DNA of 64,000 nt, taken from contig CAXXDH010000003.1 of assembly GCA_963677785.2 (NCBI GenBank), forward strand, positions 1,364,001 through 1,428,000. Direction: 5' to 3'. The notes under the pieces are model-generated. The model searched no databases, was not told the DNA's origin, and was given only the letters and a program-made list of their open reading frames with translations. A program made the translations under genes and the position numbers. Position 1 is the first letter of the stretch. The number at the start of each line of letters is the position of its first letter. This DNA is from G963665495 sp963677785. Lineage in GTDB: Bacteria; Desulfobacterota; Desulfovibrionia; Desulfovibrionales; Desulfovibrionaceae. Of the stretch, positions 18,838-26,873 are shown one piece after another.

Positions 18838-21279
18838 TCAAACATCCAGAAAAGGCATTTCTGCCGTAGGCTCCGTAACTACTCCAAGAGCGTCATCATA
18901 ATAAGAATCATTTTCAAGGATAAGTACGTCAATTTCCTTATTAGCTACGCGTATCACCCTTTGGTCATTCAATTTTTGTATTTCATGGGGGTAAAGATTG
19001 ACCGAAAATCGTTGTGCACGCCTGAGAAGTTTGCTCAGATTTTCCATATCAGAATGAGGCATTTTTAGTTCTTCAATGAGAGATTTCCCCTCCTGCGAAT
19101 AGGGAACGACGATAGCTGTAGTTGGCGTATGCAGCGCTTGAAACAGCTGTCCTGCAGTTTTAAACGATTGACGCAACGGATAATCAGGTGCTTTTCCGTT
19201 ATTTTGTATATATTCTCTGACCGAATTCAAATTCTCAGATAACAGGGATAGCAACGTCTCCCCCCCAGAAAATTCGGTGTCCCCGTTTATGCGATAATCC
19301 ATTGCAGCGGCCCGATCATGAAAATAATATTGATAATATAGCCGCATCAACTTCGGACTGAGCAGATCGTTGTCAAAACTGACAGGGTTATCTGCAAATT
19401 CTCGCAATACCCGTGCCGCCTTTTCCTTGCCAATACGTATGTCAATAAGTTTATCAATGCGTTCCTCAACTGGATTAACAATGTAAAGGTAACATAATGT
19501 ATGAAGTCCATTGCGATTTATGCGTCCGGCAGTCTGTGCCATAGAATCCAAACCAGCTAAAAAACGTAACCCAGAGTTAAAATCTACATCCACACCAGCT
19601 TCTATCAATTGCGTACTAATGCAAATAGTTGGGAGTTGATTTTCAGGACGGATGCGTTCTTTTATCTTGGATAAAATATCACTTCGATGCGCCGGGCACA
19701 TTGCTGCACTCAGATGAAATATTGCTTCATGCTCCGGAGCGCACAATGTATACAGTTTTTTAGCCCATGATTTCGTATTGGTAACAGCCAAAAAATTGCC
19801 GTGTTCCTGCTCTTTTTCCAAAATAAACTGTCTCAAATCTTCCTCACTCCACCCCTGGGGAGTGCATTTATCAAGCATCTTCACTCGCCGGAGGCGTTGC
19901 GACAAGTTCATAAAGGGAGGTACAATCTCGCCGTCAGTTTCAGTTTTTGTAAAAGAAAGAGCTCCCTTGTTTATATCAACCTCATCAAGCAGTGGTTGAG
20001 TAGCCGTACACATCACCAAGGTTGATCCACAATTTTTGACTAAAAAATTGGTTGCAACATTGAACAAATGAACCGTCCTGACAGGAATTGTTTGAACTTC
20101 GTCTAAAATCACGACCGAATTACCCAAACGGTGCATCCGACGTGCGGAGCCTGTAGCCCCGTCGAACAGCGCATTGAGAAATTGCACAGATGTGGTAAAA
20201 ATGATTGGAGCATCCCAATTTTCAGACAGAAGACTTGCGGTACTTTCTTGAACTCCATCGGCATCCGTGTCATCAATCACATTCGAGTGATGCTCTAATA
20301 TAATCGGGGGCCCATCTTTTTCTTCCAGAATCTTTCTCACTTCCTGGGCATTTTGTTCTATAATAGATGTATATGGAATGACGTATATAATACGACTCAT
20401 CCCATTTAGTTCTGCATGTTTTAGAGCAAAGCGAAGACTAGACAGTGTCTTTCCTCCGCCTGTCGGAACAGATAATTTATACATTCCCTTTTGTTGAAGA
20501 GCGAAATTGGCGCACGTTTCGGAAATCTCATGACGAATTCGATTTACTTCAGTATCCTTACTAAAACCATCAAGAGCTGCTTGAAGTCGTTTTGATAGTT
20601 TCTTCCAATTAACGGGAGAAGTTTGCATACGCCCTGCGGCACTCATACGATCTGCGTCGACCAATGAACTAAACAAGAATCGTACCCAAAGGCTGACCGT
20701 CAACAAGCTAACAACAGCAGAACCGCCTGCCTGATGGATGGCTTGCAATCCTGTTTTCATTTCTCGGATTGCATCTTCCTGTAGTATTTCATCCTTGATT
20801 GACAAGAGCAGCTTCTTATCGCAATTTTTCAAAGATGATTCAAAAGCTATTTCTTCATCATTTTTCGTAATTCGCTTGAAAAAGATACCAACACCATCAG
20901 GACGAATACTGTCGATAAGTCCTCCGTGGTGAGAAACTATGCAAATAGAAAGCATTTGATATGCCGCTTTCTCTAGCATCGATGCATCGTTTCTAATATA
21001 CTTCCAAAGCAACTTCGCTCCGGCGCTAGAGTGATCCCCTCCATTCGCCATTTTGGATGGGTCCACGATATACTGTTGAAAAACATCTCCATTTTTTCCA
21101 AAATCATGGAGCAAACCGCACAGATGGGCTGTTTTTTCAAGTTTTGCAGGACTTGCAAACTCTGATGTCAACTGGGCTACTTCTTGAAGATGAGCTGCGA
21201 CACTCTGTGGTGGCTTAAAACTGTTCCCCGGCCGGGCAATCGGAGTAGGACAAACCTGTTTACTTTCATTAAGATTCAT
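18838..21279 (-). CDS. cas3: CRISPR-associated helicase-nuclease Cas3 (subtype I-C)
   Basis: 813 residues. Cas3 is recruited to the R-loop to unwind and degrade target DNA. An N-terminal HD nuclease domain is present (CGLLHDFGK at about residues 54-62, GGDHSSAGAK, SHHGG). The SF2 helicase follows, with Walker A VPTGGGKT, motif II DEVQ in VILDEVQTIP, TATQPLL, and QLIEAGVDVDF plus QTAGRINR near the C-terminal helicase half. ATG at 21279 is preceded by GGGAGG. The long upstream extension in this frame (to 21474) lacks homology and overlaps a different cas3 fragment in another frame. AT-rich compared with cas4-cas1-cas2. Confidence 0.96.
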   Translation of the reverse strand: MNLNESKQVCPTPIARPGNSFKPPQSVAAHLQEVAQLTSEFASPAKLEKTAHLCGLLHDFGKNGDVFQQYIVDPSKMANGGDHSSAGAKLLWKYIRNDASMLEKAAYQMLSICIVSHHGGLIDSIRPDGVGIFFKRITKNDEEIAFESSLKNCDKKLLLSIKDEILQEDAIREMKTGLQAIHQAGGSAVVSLLTVSLWVRFLFSSLVDADRMSAAGRMQTSPVNWKKLSKRLQAALDGFSKDTEVNRIRHEISETCANFALQQKGMYKLSVPTGGGKTLSSLRFALKHAELNGMSRIIYVIPYTSIIEQNAQEVRKILEEKDGPPIILEHHSNVIDDTDADGVQESTASLLSENWDAPIIFTTSVQFLNALFDGATGSARRMHRLGNSVVILDEVQTIPVRTVHLFNVATNFLVKNCGSTLVMCTATQPLLDEVDINKGALSFTKTETDGEIVPPFMNLSQRLRRVKMLDKCTPQGWSEEDLRQFILEKEQEHGNFLAVTNTKSWAKKLYTLCAPEHEAIFHLSAAMCPAHRSDILSKIKERIRPENQLPTICISTQLIEAGVDVDFNSGLRFLAGLDSMAQTAGRINRNGLHTLCYLYIVNPVEERIDKLIDIRIGKEKAARVLREFADNPVSFDNDLLSPKLMRLYYQYYFHDRAAAMDYRINGDTEFSGGETLLSLLSENLNSVREYIQNNGKAPDYPLRQSFKTAGQLFQALHTPTTAIVVPYSQEGKSLIEELKMPHSDMENLSKLLRRAQRFSVNLYPHEIQKLNDQRVIRVANKEIDVLILENDSYYDDALGVVTEPTAEMPFLDV

Positions 21280-21289
21280 TTTGCTTTTT

Positions 21290-21505
21290 TCACCTCCCCT
21301 GTGCGCACAGTCGTAAATATTCCTGAAAAGCAGCAGTGGCTTTGCCCGTATCATGCAATTCCCCGGCAGCCTGGCCCCAATCCTGGGCCGCAAAATCTGC
21401 CGCAAAGGAAGCCGCAAGCCGCCCCACCTCTGCCAAATGGTCCTCAAGCAGGTTCCATCCATTTTCCGGAGCATCCGCTTTGCTATGGGCGTATATCATA
21501 AGCAT
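21290..21505 (-). pseudogene. Remnant of a second cas3: N-terminal HD-domain fragment
   Basis: A 71-residue open frame reads MLMIYAHSKADA, then LLEDHLAEVGRLAASFAADF, WGQAAGELHDTGKA and FQEYLR. This is the start of an I-C Cas3 HD domain, with the HLxxV histidine and the HD pair in LHDTGK. It stops 11 bp before the start of the intact cas3 and is in a different frame. It is GC-rich and close to the style of cas4-cas1-cas2, while the intact Cas3 starts differently (MNLNESKQVC). I read it as the truncated original cas3 left when the interference genes were replaced. It still supplies the front of the operon, so its start and promoter may be in use. Confidence 0.75.
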
Positions 21506-21539
21506 TTTCTCAATGTATTTAAATTTAGACTGGCGCATA

Positions 21540-21879
21540 ACGTATTGTATTATTCGTTGAAAATCAAAGGCTATATATTAAGTAGCAGCTATCATTTGGC
21601 TGCGTTTCCAACCATGGGGAAGCATCTTTTGCTTAATACGAAAATACGGATGTATAACCCTGGAAATATAGAAAAATACCGATTGCAGAAAGGAATTGAG
21701 AGAAGAATCAAACGATACAATCCGTCAGAATCTGGTACGCTTCCGACGTTGTGTCCGTGTTTTCGGTGTTGTCCGGAGAAGCGCACAGCTCCCGCTAAAG
21801 TGGCATAAATCAGTGCCCAAAAATAAATCCGGCAATCTGCTGCAAAATGCAGGTTGCCGGATTCTTTTGTAATATCAAG
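21540..21879. other. AT-rich region upstream of the cas operon with a strong hairpin
   Basis: No convincing gene is present. A long hairpin at 21826-21863 pairs AATCCGGCAA with TTGCCGGATT and is followed on the plus strand by TCTTTTGT, so it may act as a terminator. The minus strand near 21505-21600 should hold the cas promoter; I see AT-rich sequence (TAATACAAT near 21545) but no clear -35/-10 pair. Confidence 0.5.
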
Positions 21880-21936
21880 TGGTACCCGGGGCCGGACTTG
21901 AACCGGCACTTTATTGCTATCTAGGGATTTTAAGTC
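21880..21936 (-). repeat. Island end (att site): partial copy of tRNA-Leu 3' part
   Basis: 57 bp match the 3' part of the tRNA-Leu gene (29490-29546) at 53 positions, in the same orientation. The first 30 bp, including the encoded CCA end and T-arm, are identical, and the four mismatches cluster in the variable arm. Similarity ends in the anticodon region, so this is not a complete tRNA. It marks the far end of the integrated island. Confidence 0.85.
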
Positions 21937-22042
21937 TGGAACAAGCCTCAATTATACCAATATGTTATGAGTAAAAATTCAACAATTTTGGCCAATTATA
22001 TATACTCACATATTCAGGAATATTTACCCTTTTCCACTCGAG

Positions 22043-22063
22043 GTGGAGCAAAATTGGAGCAAA
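22043..22063 (+). promoter_or_regulatory. Probable integrase arm-binding site, far end
   Basis: Contains TGGAGCAAA twice at 11-bp spacing. The identical 21-bp sequence is at 29411-29431 beside the tRNA end. A short tandem motif near both att sites fits arm-type sites of a tyrosine recombinase. Confidence 0.6.
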
Positions 22064-22138
22064 CTTTCGGCTTGTTTTGGGGGCGATTGGGGCTATTTTA
22101 TCGATCTGAAAATTTTTTTTGTGAGGTTGCTCGTGCGT

Positions 22139-22432
22139 TCACTGCTCCACCGGAGGCCATAGCCGGGACGTATGAACAAGCGCCAGAATCCACACGGCGT
22201 CTTGATGGAGTTCGTACACCAGGCGGTAGCTTTTATGCGGGATGAGCTCGCGGGTGCCCTCAATCAGGCCGGATTTTCCCAACAACGGATAATCTGACAA
22301 CCGTGTCGCAGCCTGGCTGAAGAGTTCGCCAGGTTAGCCATGACGAACGGCAGCAATCGGGTCATCATGCGCGACATGCTCCCAGATGTCGGTACGATCC
22401 TGGACCGCTTCCGGTGTCCAGACTACCCTCAT
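22139..22432 (-). pseudogene. ParE/RelE-type toxin gene with in-frame stop
   Basis: 98 codons encode a plasmid-stabilisation (ParE/RelE superfamily) toxin: MRVVWTPEAVQDR, IWEHVA, then LFSQAATRLSDYPLLGKSG, GTRELIPHKSYRLVYEL and VWILALVHTSRLWPPVEQ. Codon 33 is TAA (22336-22334), in the middle of the first helical region, so only a 32-residue fragment would be made. It overlaps the stop of the antitoxin gene by 4 bp (ATGA), the normal arrangement for such pairs. These toxins usually inhibit gyrase or cut mRNA. Loss of the toxin would leave the antitoxin without a partner. Confidence 0.85.
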
Positions 22433-22707
22433 GCGTTTTTCAGCACTTCAGCGCGGCGGGCGGCAAATGCGGCTTCCACATCGTCATTCGCCACTCCCTG
22501 GCCCGAATGCATGGAAGCGCGCCCGGCATCCACCTTGCGCCGCAAAAACTCTTCATATTCGCGCGCTTCCTTTTGCCGCTTGATATATTCGCGCATGAGT
22601 TCGCGCATCACTTGCGATGCCGGACGGTGATCCGCCTTGGCTTCGGCCATGAACGCGTCACGCAATTCCGGCTCCAGCTTCATGGTAAATATGGCTTGCT
22701 TGGACAT
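22429..22707 (-). CDS. ParD-like (ribbon-helix-helix) antitoxin
   Basis: 92 residues. MSKQAIFTMKLEPELRDAFM is a ribbon-helix-helix DNA-binding start; the rest is helical and charged (MRELMREYIKRQKEAREYEE, then a C-terminal toxin-wrapping part with FAARRAEVLKNA). It would bind and neutralise the downstream ParE-type toxin and repress its own promoter. The open frame begins 19 codons earlier, but the ATG at 22707 starts the conserved domain and is preceded by GGAGCA. The partner toxin gene is broken by a stop codon. Confidence 0.82.
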   Translation of the reverse strand: MSKQAIFTMKLEPELRDAFMAEAKADHRPASQVMRELMREYIKRQKEAREYEEFLRRKVDAGRASMHSGQGVANDDVEAAFAARRAEVLKNA

Positions 22708-22725
22708 GGGTGCTCCTTTGCCGTG

Positions 22726-22744
22726 GTACATACAGAGTATATAC
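22726..22744. promoter_or_regulatory. Candidate autoregulatory operator of the antitoxin gene
   Basis: GTACATA-CAGAG-TATATAC is an imperfect palindrome (one mismatch per arm) 19 bp upstream of the antitoxin start, in the divergent region with the radical SAM gene. Ribbon-helix-helix antitoxins usually bind such sites. Confidence 0.4.
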
Positions 22745-22792
22745 GCCGTCATTACTGTTGGCAATGAAAGCGAACTGAGGCAATAGGATCTT

Positions 22793-23743
22793 ATGCATGA
22801 AAATATTTTTCAGCTTATAAAAGTAGAACGAAAGTCGCAGGTATTGGGGCAGCCTTCGCTGCCGTGTCTTTCGCGTTTTCATACAATCAACCTGACTGCC
22901 GGGTGTCCGTATGCCTGCCGGTATTGCTATGCCAGGAGTTTTCGATCAAATCCCGGCCCCGGCAAGGTACTGTTTTATGCCAATACGTACGAGCTGCTTT
23001 GCAACCAACTGCCTCGCAAGCGCAAAAAGCCCGAACTGGTATATTTCAGCACGGCATGCGAACCCTTTGCCCCATTTCCGCAGGTGCTGGAAACGCTATA
23101 CCGGGTTATGAAGTTGTTGCTGGAGCACGACGTCTCTTTGCTGATTTCCACAAAGTCCAACCCGCCAAAACAATTCCTGGATCTTTTTGCCCGCTTCCCC
23201 GGCAAAGTGCATGTTCAAGTAGGGTTGACCACTCTCGACGACCACGTACGCGCTGTGTTGGAGCCCAGGGCAAACACTGTTGCAGAACGACTGCACGCGC
23301 TGCGTGCTCTTATTGAAAAAGGAATCCCCACAGAAGTCAGATCCGACCCGCTGATTCCCGAATTGACGGACAATGAGGAATCTTTCGACGCTCTGTATAC
23401 AGAACTCAGCCGCTGCGGAATCACGCGCGCAGCCGCGTCCTATCTGTTCTTACGCCCTGGAAACGCCGCCGCCATGGACGTCTCAATAGCCGGATGACGG
23501 TTCAGTGAAATGGCCGAACGAATCTATACGCAGGAGGTATCAAAATATTGCGGCAACAATACGATTCGTATTCCCGGCACCGCGTACCGGCAGCAAAAAC
23601 TCGAACGCTTGAAGCAAATCGCTGCCCGTCATGGTATCCAACTGCAACTCTGCAGGTGCAAAAATCCGGACATCACCACGGACTGCTGCCACTCGCTTCC
23701 TTTAGTGAAGAAACGGATGCAGCAGGGAACTCTTTTTGAATAA
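22793..23743 (+). pseudogene. SPL-family-like radical SAM protein with in-frame TGA
   Basis: 317 codons of a radical SAM enzyme related to spore photoproduct lyase and the Rv2578c-type group. The cluster motif is CPYACRYCYARSF, with a CEPF segment and LISTKSNPPKQ, then a C-terminal cysteine group (LCRCKNPDI, DCCH). The frame is continuous except for TGA at 23495-23497, between VSIAG and RFSEMAERIYTQ. The same frame continues to 23743 with good homology, so the TGA most simply replaces a tryptophan codon. The first part (234 residues) keeps the iron-sulfur motif but loses the C-terminal Cys cluster. Function unknown; DNA repair is possible by family only. Confidence 0.75.
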
Positions 23744-23752
23744 AACAGGTAA

Positions 23753-24114
23753 TTCAAAATTTACAGGGGATATTTTTTTCCCCTGGCCCGGAACTATCTG
23801 ACTGTCATGGATCCGGACTCGGGCGAACGTATCCGCATGAAAGGAGCAATCTACTGTGAGCATTGGCGACTTGAGCAGCAAACTCAAAGAGAAAATCGAC
23901 CAGGACCGGCAGAATCTGGAGAGGATCGCGAAAGAAGAGTTCGAGACCTTTCAAACGAGCTTGAACGCGTCATTGCAAAGCGCGCTGGATACAACCGCCA
24001 ACGCTATGGACGCACAACTCCAGCCTTGGAATCAAAAAATTTCTGGCCAGCTCCAGGAACTGGAGAACAGGAATACGCTGTTCCGCAAGACTTTAGCTCG
24101 GAGCTTTTTCCAGA
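23753..24114 (+). pseudogene. Possible C-terminal remnant of a MobA-type relaxase
   Basis: The frame reads ARNYLTVMDPDSGERIRMKG, then ELERVIAKRAGYNRQRY. This resembles the C-terminal tail of mobilisation relaxases, which in ColE1-like plasmids overlaps mobB in another frame, as here. No relaxase catalytic domain lies upstream (a stop is at 23750-23752), and the IS at 24115 cuts the 3' side. Recognition is from memory of the family and is tentative. Confidence 0.4.
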
Positions 24115-25446
24115 GGTCCTTCCGGAAACTCAGTGGGTGGCCCCAGTCTTGCTAATCTCCGGGTAGAGTTTTAGCCCGCCACAAAAGAAGTAAATCGCTG
24201 TTTTGAAATGCTCCTTATTGCTGTAGCCACAAGCTCGGCGTTTGATGGACATGATCTTGCTGTTCAGCCCCTCCGCAACAGCGTTTGTCACGCGATGCCG
24301 ACAAAAGGTCACGATGTTGTCCATGTGATCCATGAGCATGTTCGCCACTTTGCCCATAGGCTCGAGCTTCGAGCGTTTGGCCCAAGAACACCATTTCTTC
24401 AGAAAACGCTTGGCCCACCCAACAGACAGATAGTCCCACAGTCCGCGAAGACTCTCTTTCATGGCCCAGGCTTTGCCCGTCTTCAGATTCGATTTCTTGA
24501 GTTCCTCCAGGCGCGGTCGTTGGGAGTCCGAGAGGTTCTCCTCAGCGTATAACCACAAGTATCTGCTGCCTTTCAAAATTTCGTTTGCTTCAGCCATCAG
24601 CGCCTTATGTTCCTGGCGGCGTACTTTATCCACGGCTTCCCCTACATGCTGCATGATGTGGAAACGGTCGAATACGATTTTACCTGCTGCATCGGGTACG
24701 TTTTCCTTGGTGGCCAGGAAGTATGCCGGCCACATGTCCATTGATACAGCCTTGATTGCCTTGAGCTGTTCGTCGTTCAACTGTTTGTAATATTCTTCAA
24801 GGCTTGCCTTTTTGCGTTCCTCGGCAACATATTCAACCGTACCTCGCAGCAAGTCGCAGACAACCGTCATATAGCTATGTCCTTTCCGGAAAGCCTTTTC
24901 GTCGACTCCGATGTAGCTGATTTTGCGCTGTTCCTTTCGTGCCATGCCTCGTCGGACAGCTCTTTCCATAACGCCCCAAGCCTGATCCCATGAGATACGC
25001 ATCAGTTTGCGGGCGCCTTCGACAGTCGAGCATTCTTTCAGAACATCGATGATCAACCTTTCCATGAGCAAGGTAAAACGCGAACCAGGCTCCGCCCAAA
25101 AGACCTTGACCTGCTTGACGCCATGCTCGGGGCAATTCACTCGGGGGATCCTTGCATGGATGAAGGTTTTGAACTGGCACGTATCCAAATGCCGCCAAAT
25201 CCTTTCTTCCACATGATCCCGGCAAGTCAGTTCCTTGCCGCATTCCGGACAAGTCCAAAGCACCTTGCTCTTATGCTCGAGCCAAATATCCACACGGCCT
25301 TCAGACGTTTTCAAGTCAACTTTGTCTACAAACCAAGGGCTCTTGACACCCAAAATCTGTCCGTAAAGATCAACATCTCTCATCGGCGATCTCCTCCTGG
25401 AAATCGCCTACATTATGCCGCTACCCACGACAAACCCGGAAGGACC
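24115..25446 (-). mobile_element. ISL3-family insertion sequence with 8-bp target duplication
   Basis: A 1332-bp element whose ends are inverted repeats beginning GGTCCTTCCGG (24115-24125 and its complement ending at 25446). It is flanked by the 8-bp direct repeat TTTCCAGA (24107-24114 and 25447-25454), the duplication size of the ISL3 family. It carries one transposase gene on the minus strand. The clean duplication and intact transposase suggest a fairly recent insertion. Confidence 0.93.
24130..25383 (-). CDS. ISL3-family transposase
   Basis: 417 residues, full length. The N-terminal zinc-binding region has CPECGKEL and a later NCPEHGVK. The catalytic DDE-type core shows YIGVDEKAFRKGHSY, SMDMWPAYFLA, FDRFHIMQHV and the final glutamate in NAVAEGLNSKIMSIKRRACGY. 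All are standard for ISL3 transposases. The start ATG is close to the right end of the element and the stop lies 15 bp inside the left end. No frameshift or stop is seen, so it should be functional. Confidence 0.96.
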   Translation of the reverse strand: MRDVDLYGQILGVKSPWFVDKVDLKTSEGRVDIWLEHKSKVLWTCPECGKELTCRDHVEERIWRHLDTCQFKTFIHARIPRVNCPEHGVKQVKVFWAEPGSRFTLLMERLIIDVLKECSTVEGARKLMRISWDQAWGVMERAVRRGMARKEQRKISYIGVDEKAFRKGHSYMTVVCDLLRGTVEYVAEERKKASLEEYYKQLNDEQLKAIKAVSMDMWPAYFLATKENVPDAAGKIVFDRFHIMQHVGEAVDKVRRQEHKALMAEANEILKGSRYLWLYAEENLSDSQRPRLEELKKSNLKTGKAWAMKESLRGLWDYLSVGWAKRFLKKWCSWAKRSKLEPMGKVANMLMDHMDNIVTFCRHRVTNAVAEGLNSKIMSIKRRACGYSNKEHFKTAIYFFCGGLKLYPEISKTGATH

Positions 25447-25714
25447 TTTCCAGACAGCCATGCTCGGCCTATGCCTGATGCTGGGCATAACCTTCGGCGC
25501 ATGGGGCATGACCGAGTTGATGGCCATCCGGGTCAGGGAGTTGGCAACAGAGCAGGAACGCCTGAGGAACAGCATCGCGATACTCAAGGAAAAGACCTGG
25601 GGCCTCGAATTGTTGGAAGAAGAGAACGGCAGATTCATCCTGCTGCCCAAAGGCATGACTGTCAAAACCGACTGGACCTATCACAATCAGAAAGTTCTCA
25701 AACTGGAGTAAACC

Positions 25715-25930
25715 ATGAGCATGACCGAACTCGAACGCCACTTGCTGGAAGGATTGGAAAAGCTGGACCAGGAACTCCGGACCAGGCAAACGCAGCAGGA
25801 CCAGGCCATCCAGCAACTGACAGCAACCATGCACCAACACGCAGCCGAAATCCAGCAGCTCAGCGCATTCTACAAAGACTTGGAGCCGCTATTGCAGCGC
25901 TTGAACGCTATTTTGGAGAACGTGAAATAG
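25715..25930 (+). CDS. MobD/MbeD-like mobilisation protein
   Basis: 71 residues, almost entirely coiled coil with a high glutamine content (MTELERHLLEGLEKLDQELR, then LTATMHQHAAEIQQLSAFYK). This matches the MbeD/MobD family of small plasmid mobilisation proteins. It starts 4 bp after the mobB-like stop. With no intact relaxase or mobC nearby it is probably a non-functional leftover of a mobilisable plasmid now inside the island. Confidence 0.6.
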   Translation: MSMTELERHLLEGLEKLDQELRTRQTQQDQAIQQLTATMHQHAAEIQQLSAFYKDLEPLLQRLNAILENVK

Positions 25931-25990
25931 CGTTTAGGCGCATGCGGCTGGAGAGAAGTAGGGGCAGAGATGATGGGTTTGAGTTATGAT

Positions 25991-26872
25991 TTAATTTGAT
26001 TTTAAAATGATATAATTAGTATGCTGGTTCTGCCAAGCTTGGATCGAATTATAAAGATTTGTTTGATGGAAATACTGCTCTTCAAAACTCATACGGAGAA
26101 ATTTTTCAACATCATTTTTATTGAATAAGTTAGAATTATGTGTTCCAATAATTTTTTTTAATGCGATTGATAGTACTGCACAAACATCATGTCCAGAGCA
26201 AAGTTGTCTTTTATCATGTTCCTGTTTGATTATGTCATTAATTTGTGTTTTGAGTATTGAGCTATCTAATTGCGGAAATTGTGAAGTATTTGTGATTATA
26301 CTAATGAACTTATCTAATGCTATTTTTAATGTTTTTTTGCAAACAAATGAATAGTTTCCTTCCTTCAACTGTTTAAAACTTAGACCCAACTTATTACGTA
26401 ATGAATATAATCGTAACGCTCCAATATAACTTGACGATTCGTATATCCAGTTTCTTAAAGAATTAAGATCAAGATTTCTTTTTTTTATTTTGCTATTGCT
26501 TCCATATTCGTTAATAAGCTTCTCTAACGATTGGCTCTCAAATAAAGTAATTTCGATGTCATGGAAGTCCGTAATACAGATATTGTTTGAATCCAATTCT
26601 TCATCATGTTCAATATAATGATAATCTGCATCGACTATACACAATACTCCTAATGCACCTTCATTATTTAATTTTTGTATCGCACCTAGTGCGTTCTCTT
26701 TTCCCTCAGCGACAACAATTTGGCATTTATATTTATCAAAAAAATTCTTGTATAACCGTGAGTCTGTGTCTCCCTCTACTATCACAAAAGCTCCATTATA
26801 AGATTCTCTCTCCATACTTATTTCAGATGCAAGAGTGTCAGCTGTCAATTCATTGTCAATAGTATCGCACAT
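25991..26872 (-). CDS. ariB: PARIS defence effector AriB (DUF4435, TOPRIM nuclease)
   Basis: 293 residues. The TOPRIM/DUF4435 core is clear: AFVIVEGDTDSRLY supplies the catalytic glutamate, GVLCIVDADYHYI the DxD pair, and ICITDFHDIEITLF follows as in DUF4435 proteins. In the PARIS system AriB is held by the AriA ATPase. It is released when AriA senses a phage protein such as the anti-restriction protein Ocr, and then cuts host tRNA to abort infection. The ATG is one base after the ariA stop, so the two are coupled; the frame upstream of it lies inside ariA. Very AT-rich, in contrast to the core genome. The specific subtype is inferred. Confidence 0.82.
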   Translation of the reverse strand: MCDTIDNELTADTLASEISMERESYNGAFVIVEGDTDSRLYKNFFDKYKCQIVVAEGKENALGAIQKLNNEGALGVLCIVDADYHYIEHDEELDSNNICITDFHDIEITLFESQSLEKLINEYGSNSKIKKRNLDLNSLRNWIYESSSYIGALRLYSLRNKLGLSFKQLKEGNYSFVCKKTLKIALDKFISIITNTSQFPQLDSSILKTQINDIIKQEHDKRQLCSGHDVCAVLSIALKKIIGTHNSNLFNKNDVEKFLRMSFEEQYFHQTNLYNSIQAWQNQHTNYIILKSN

Positions 26873-26873
26873 C

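Larger units (their letters stand above)
23856..25711 (+). pseudogene. mobB/mbeB-like mobilisation gene split by an ISL3 element
   Basis: Two exactly compatible parts, 23856-24114 and 25455-25711, give a 171-residue protein once the IS and one copy of its target duplication are removed (junction ARSFFQ-TAMLGLC). The N-terminal half is helical (MSIGDLSSKLKEKIDQDRQN). A membrane segment follows the junction (MLGLCLMLGITFGAWGM), then a coiled coil and the tail LPKGMTVKTDW. This is the layout of MbeB-like mobilisation proteins that support the relaxase. Its position directly before a mobD-like gene supports the call. The gene is broken by the insertion. Confidence 0.7.

Noticed and set aside
21880..21940. 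A second tRNA-Leu gene
   Set aside because: Only the 3' part is present; the D-arm, acceptor 5' strand and half of the anticodon stem are missing.
21353..21951. Open frames on both strands upstream of cas3, including one running out of the partial tRNA
   Set aside because: No recognisable domain; they cross the hairpin and the tRNA fragment, typical of chance frames.
23495..23540. Selenocysteine insertion at the TGA of the radical SAM gene
   Set aside because: No suitable stem-loop is visible just after the TGA, and two neighbouring genes also have plain nonsense codons, so decay is simpler.
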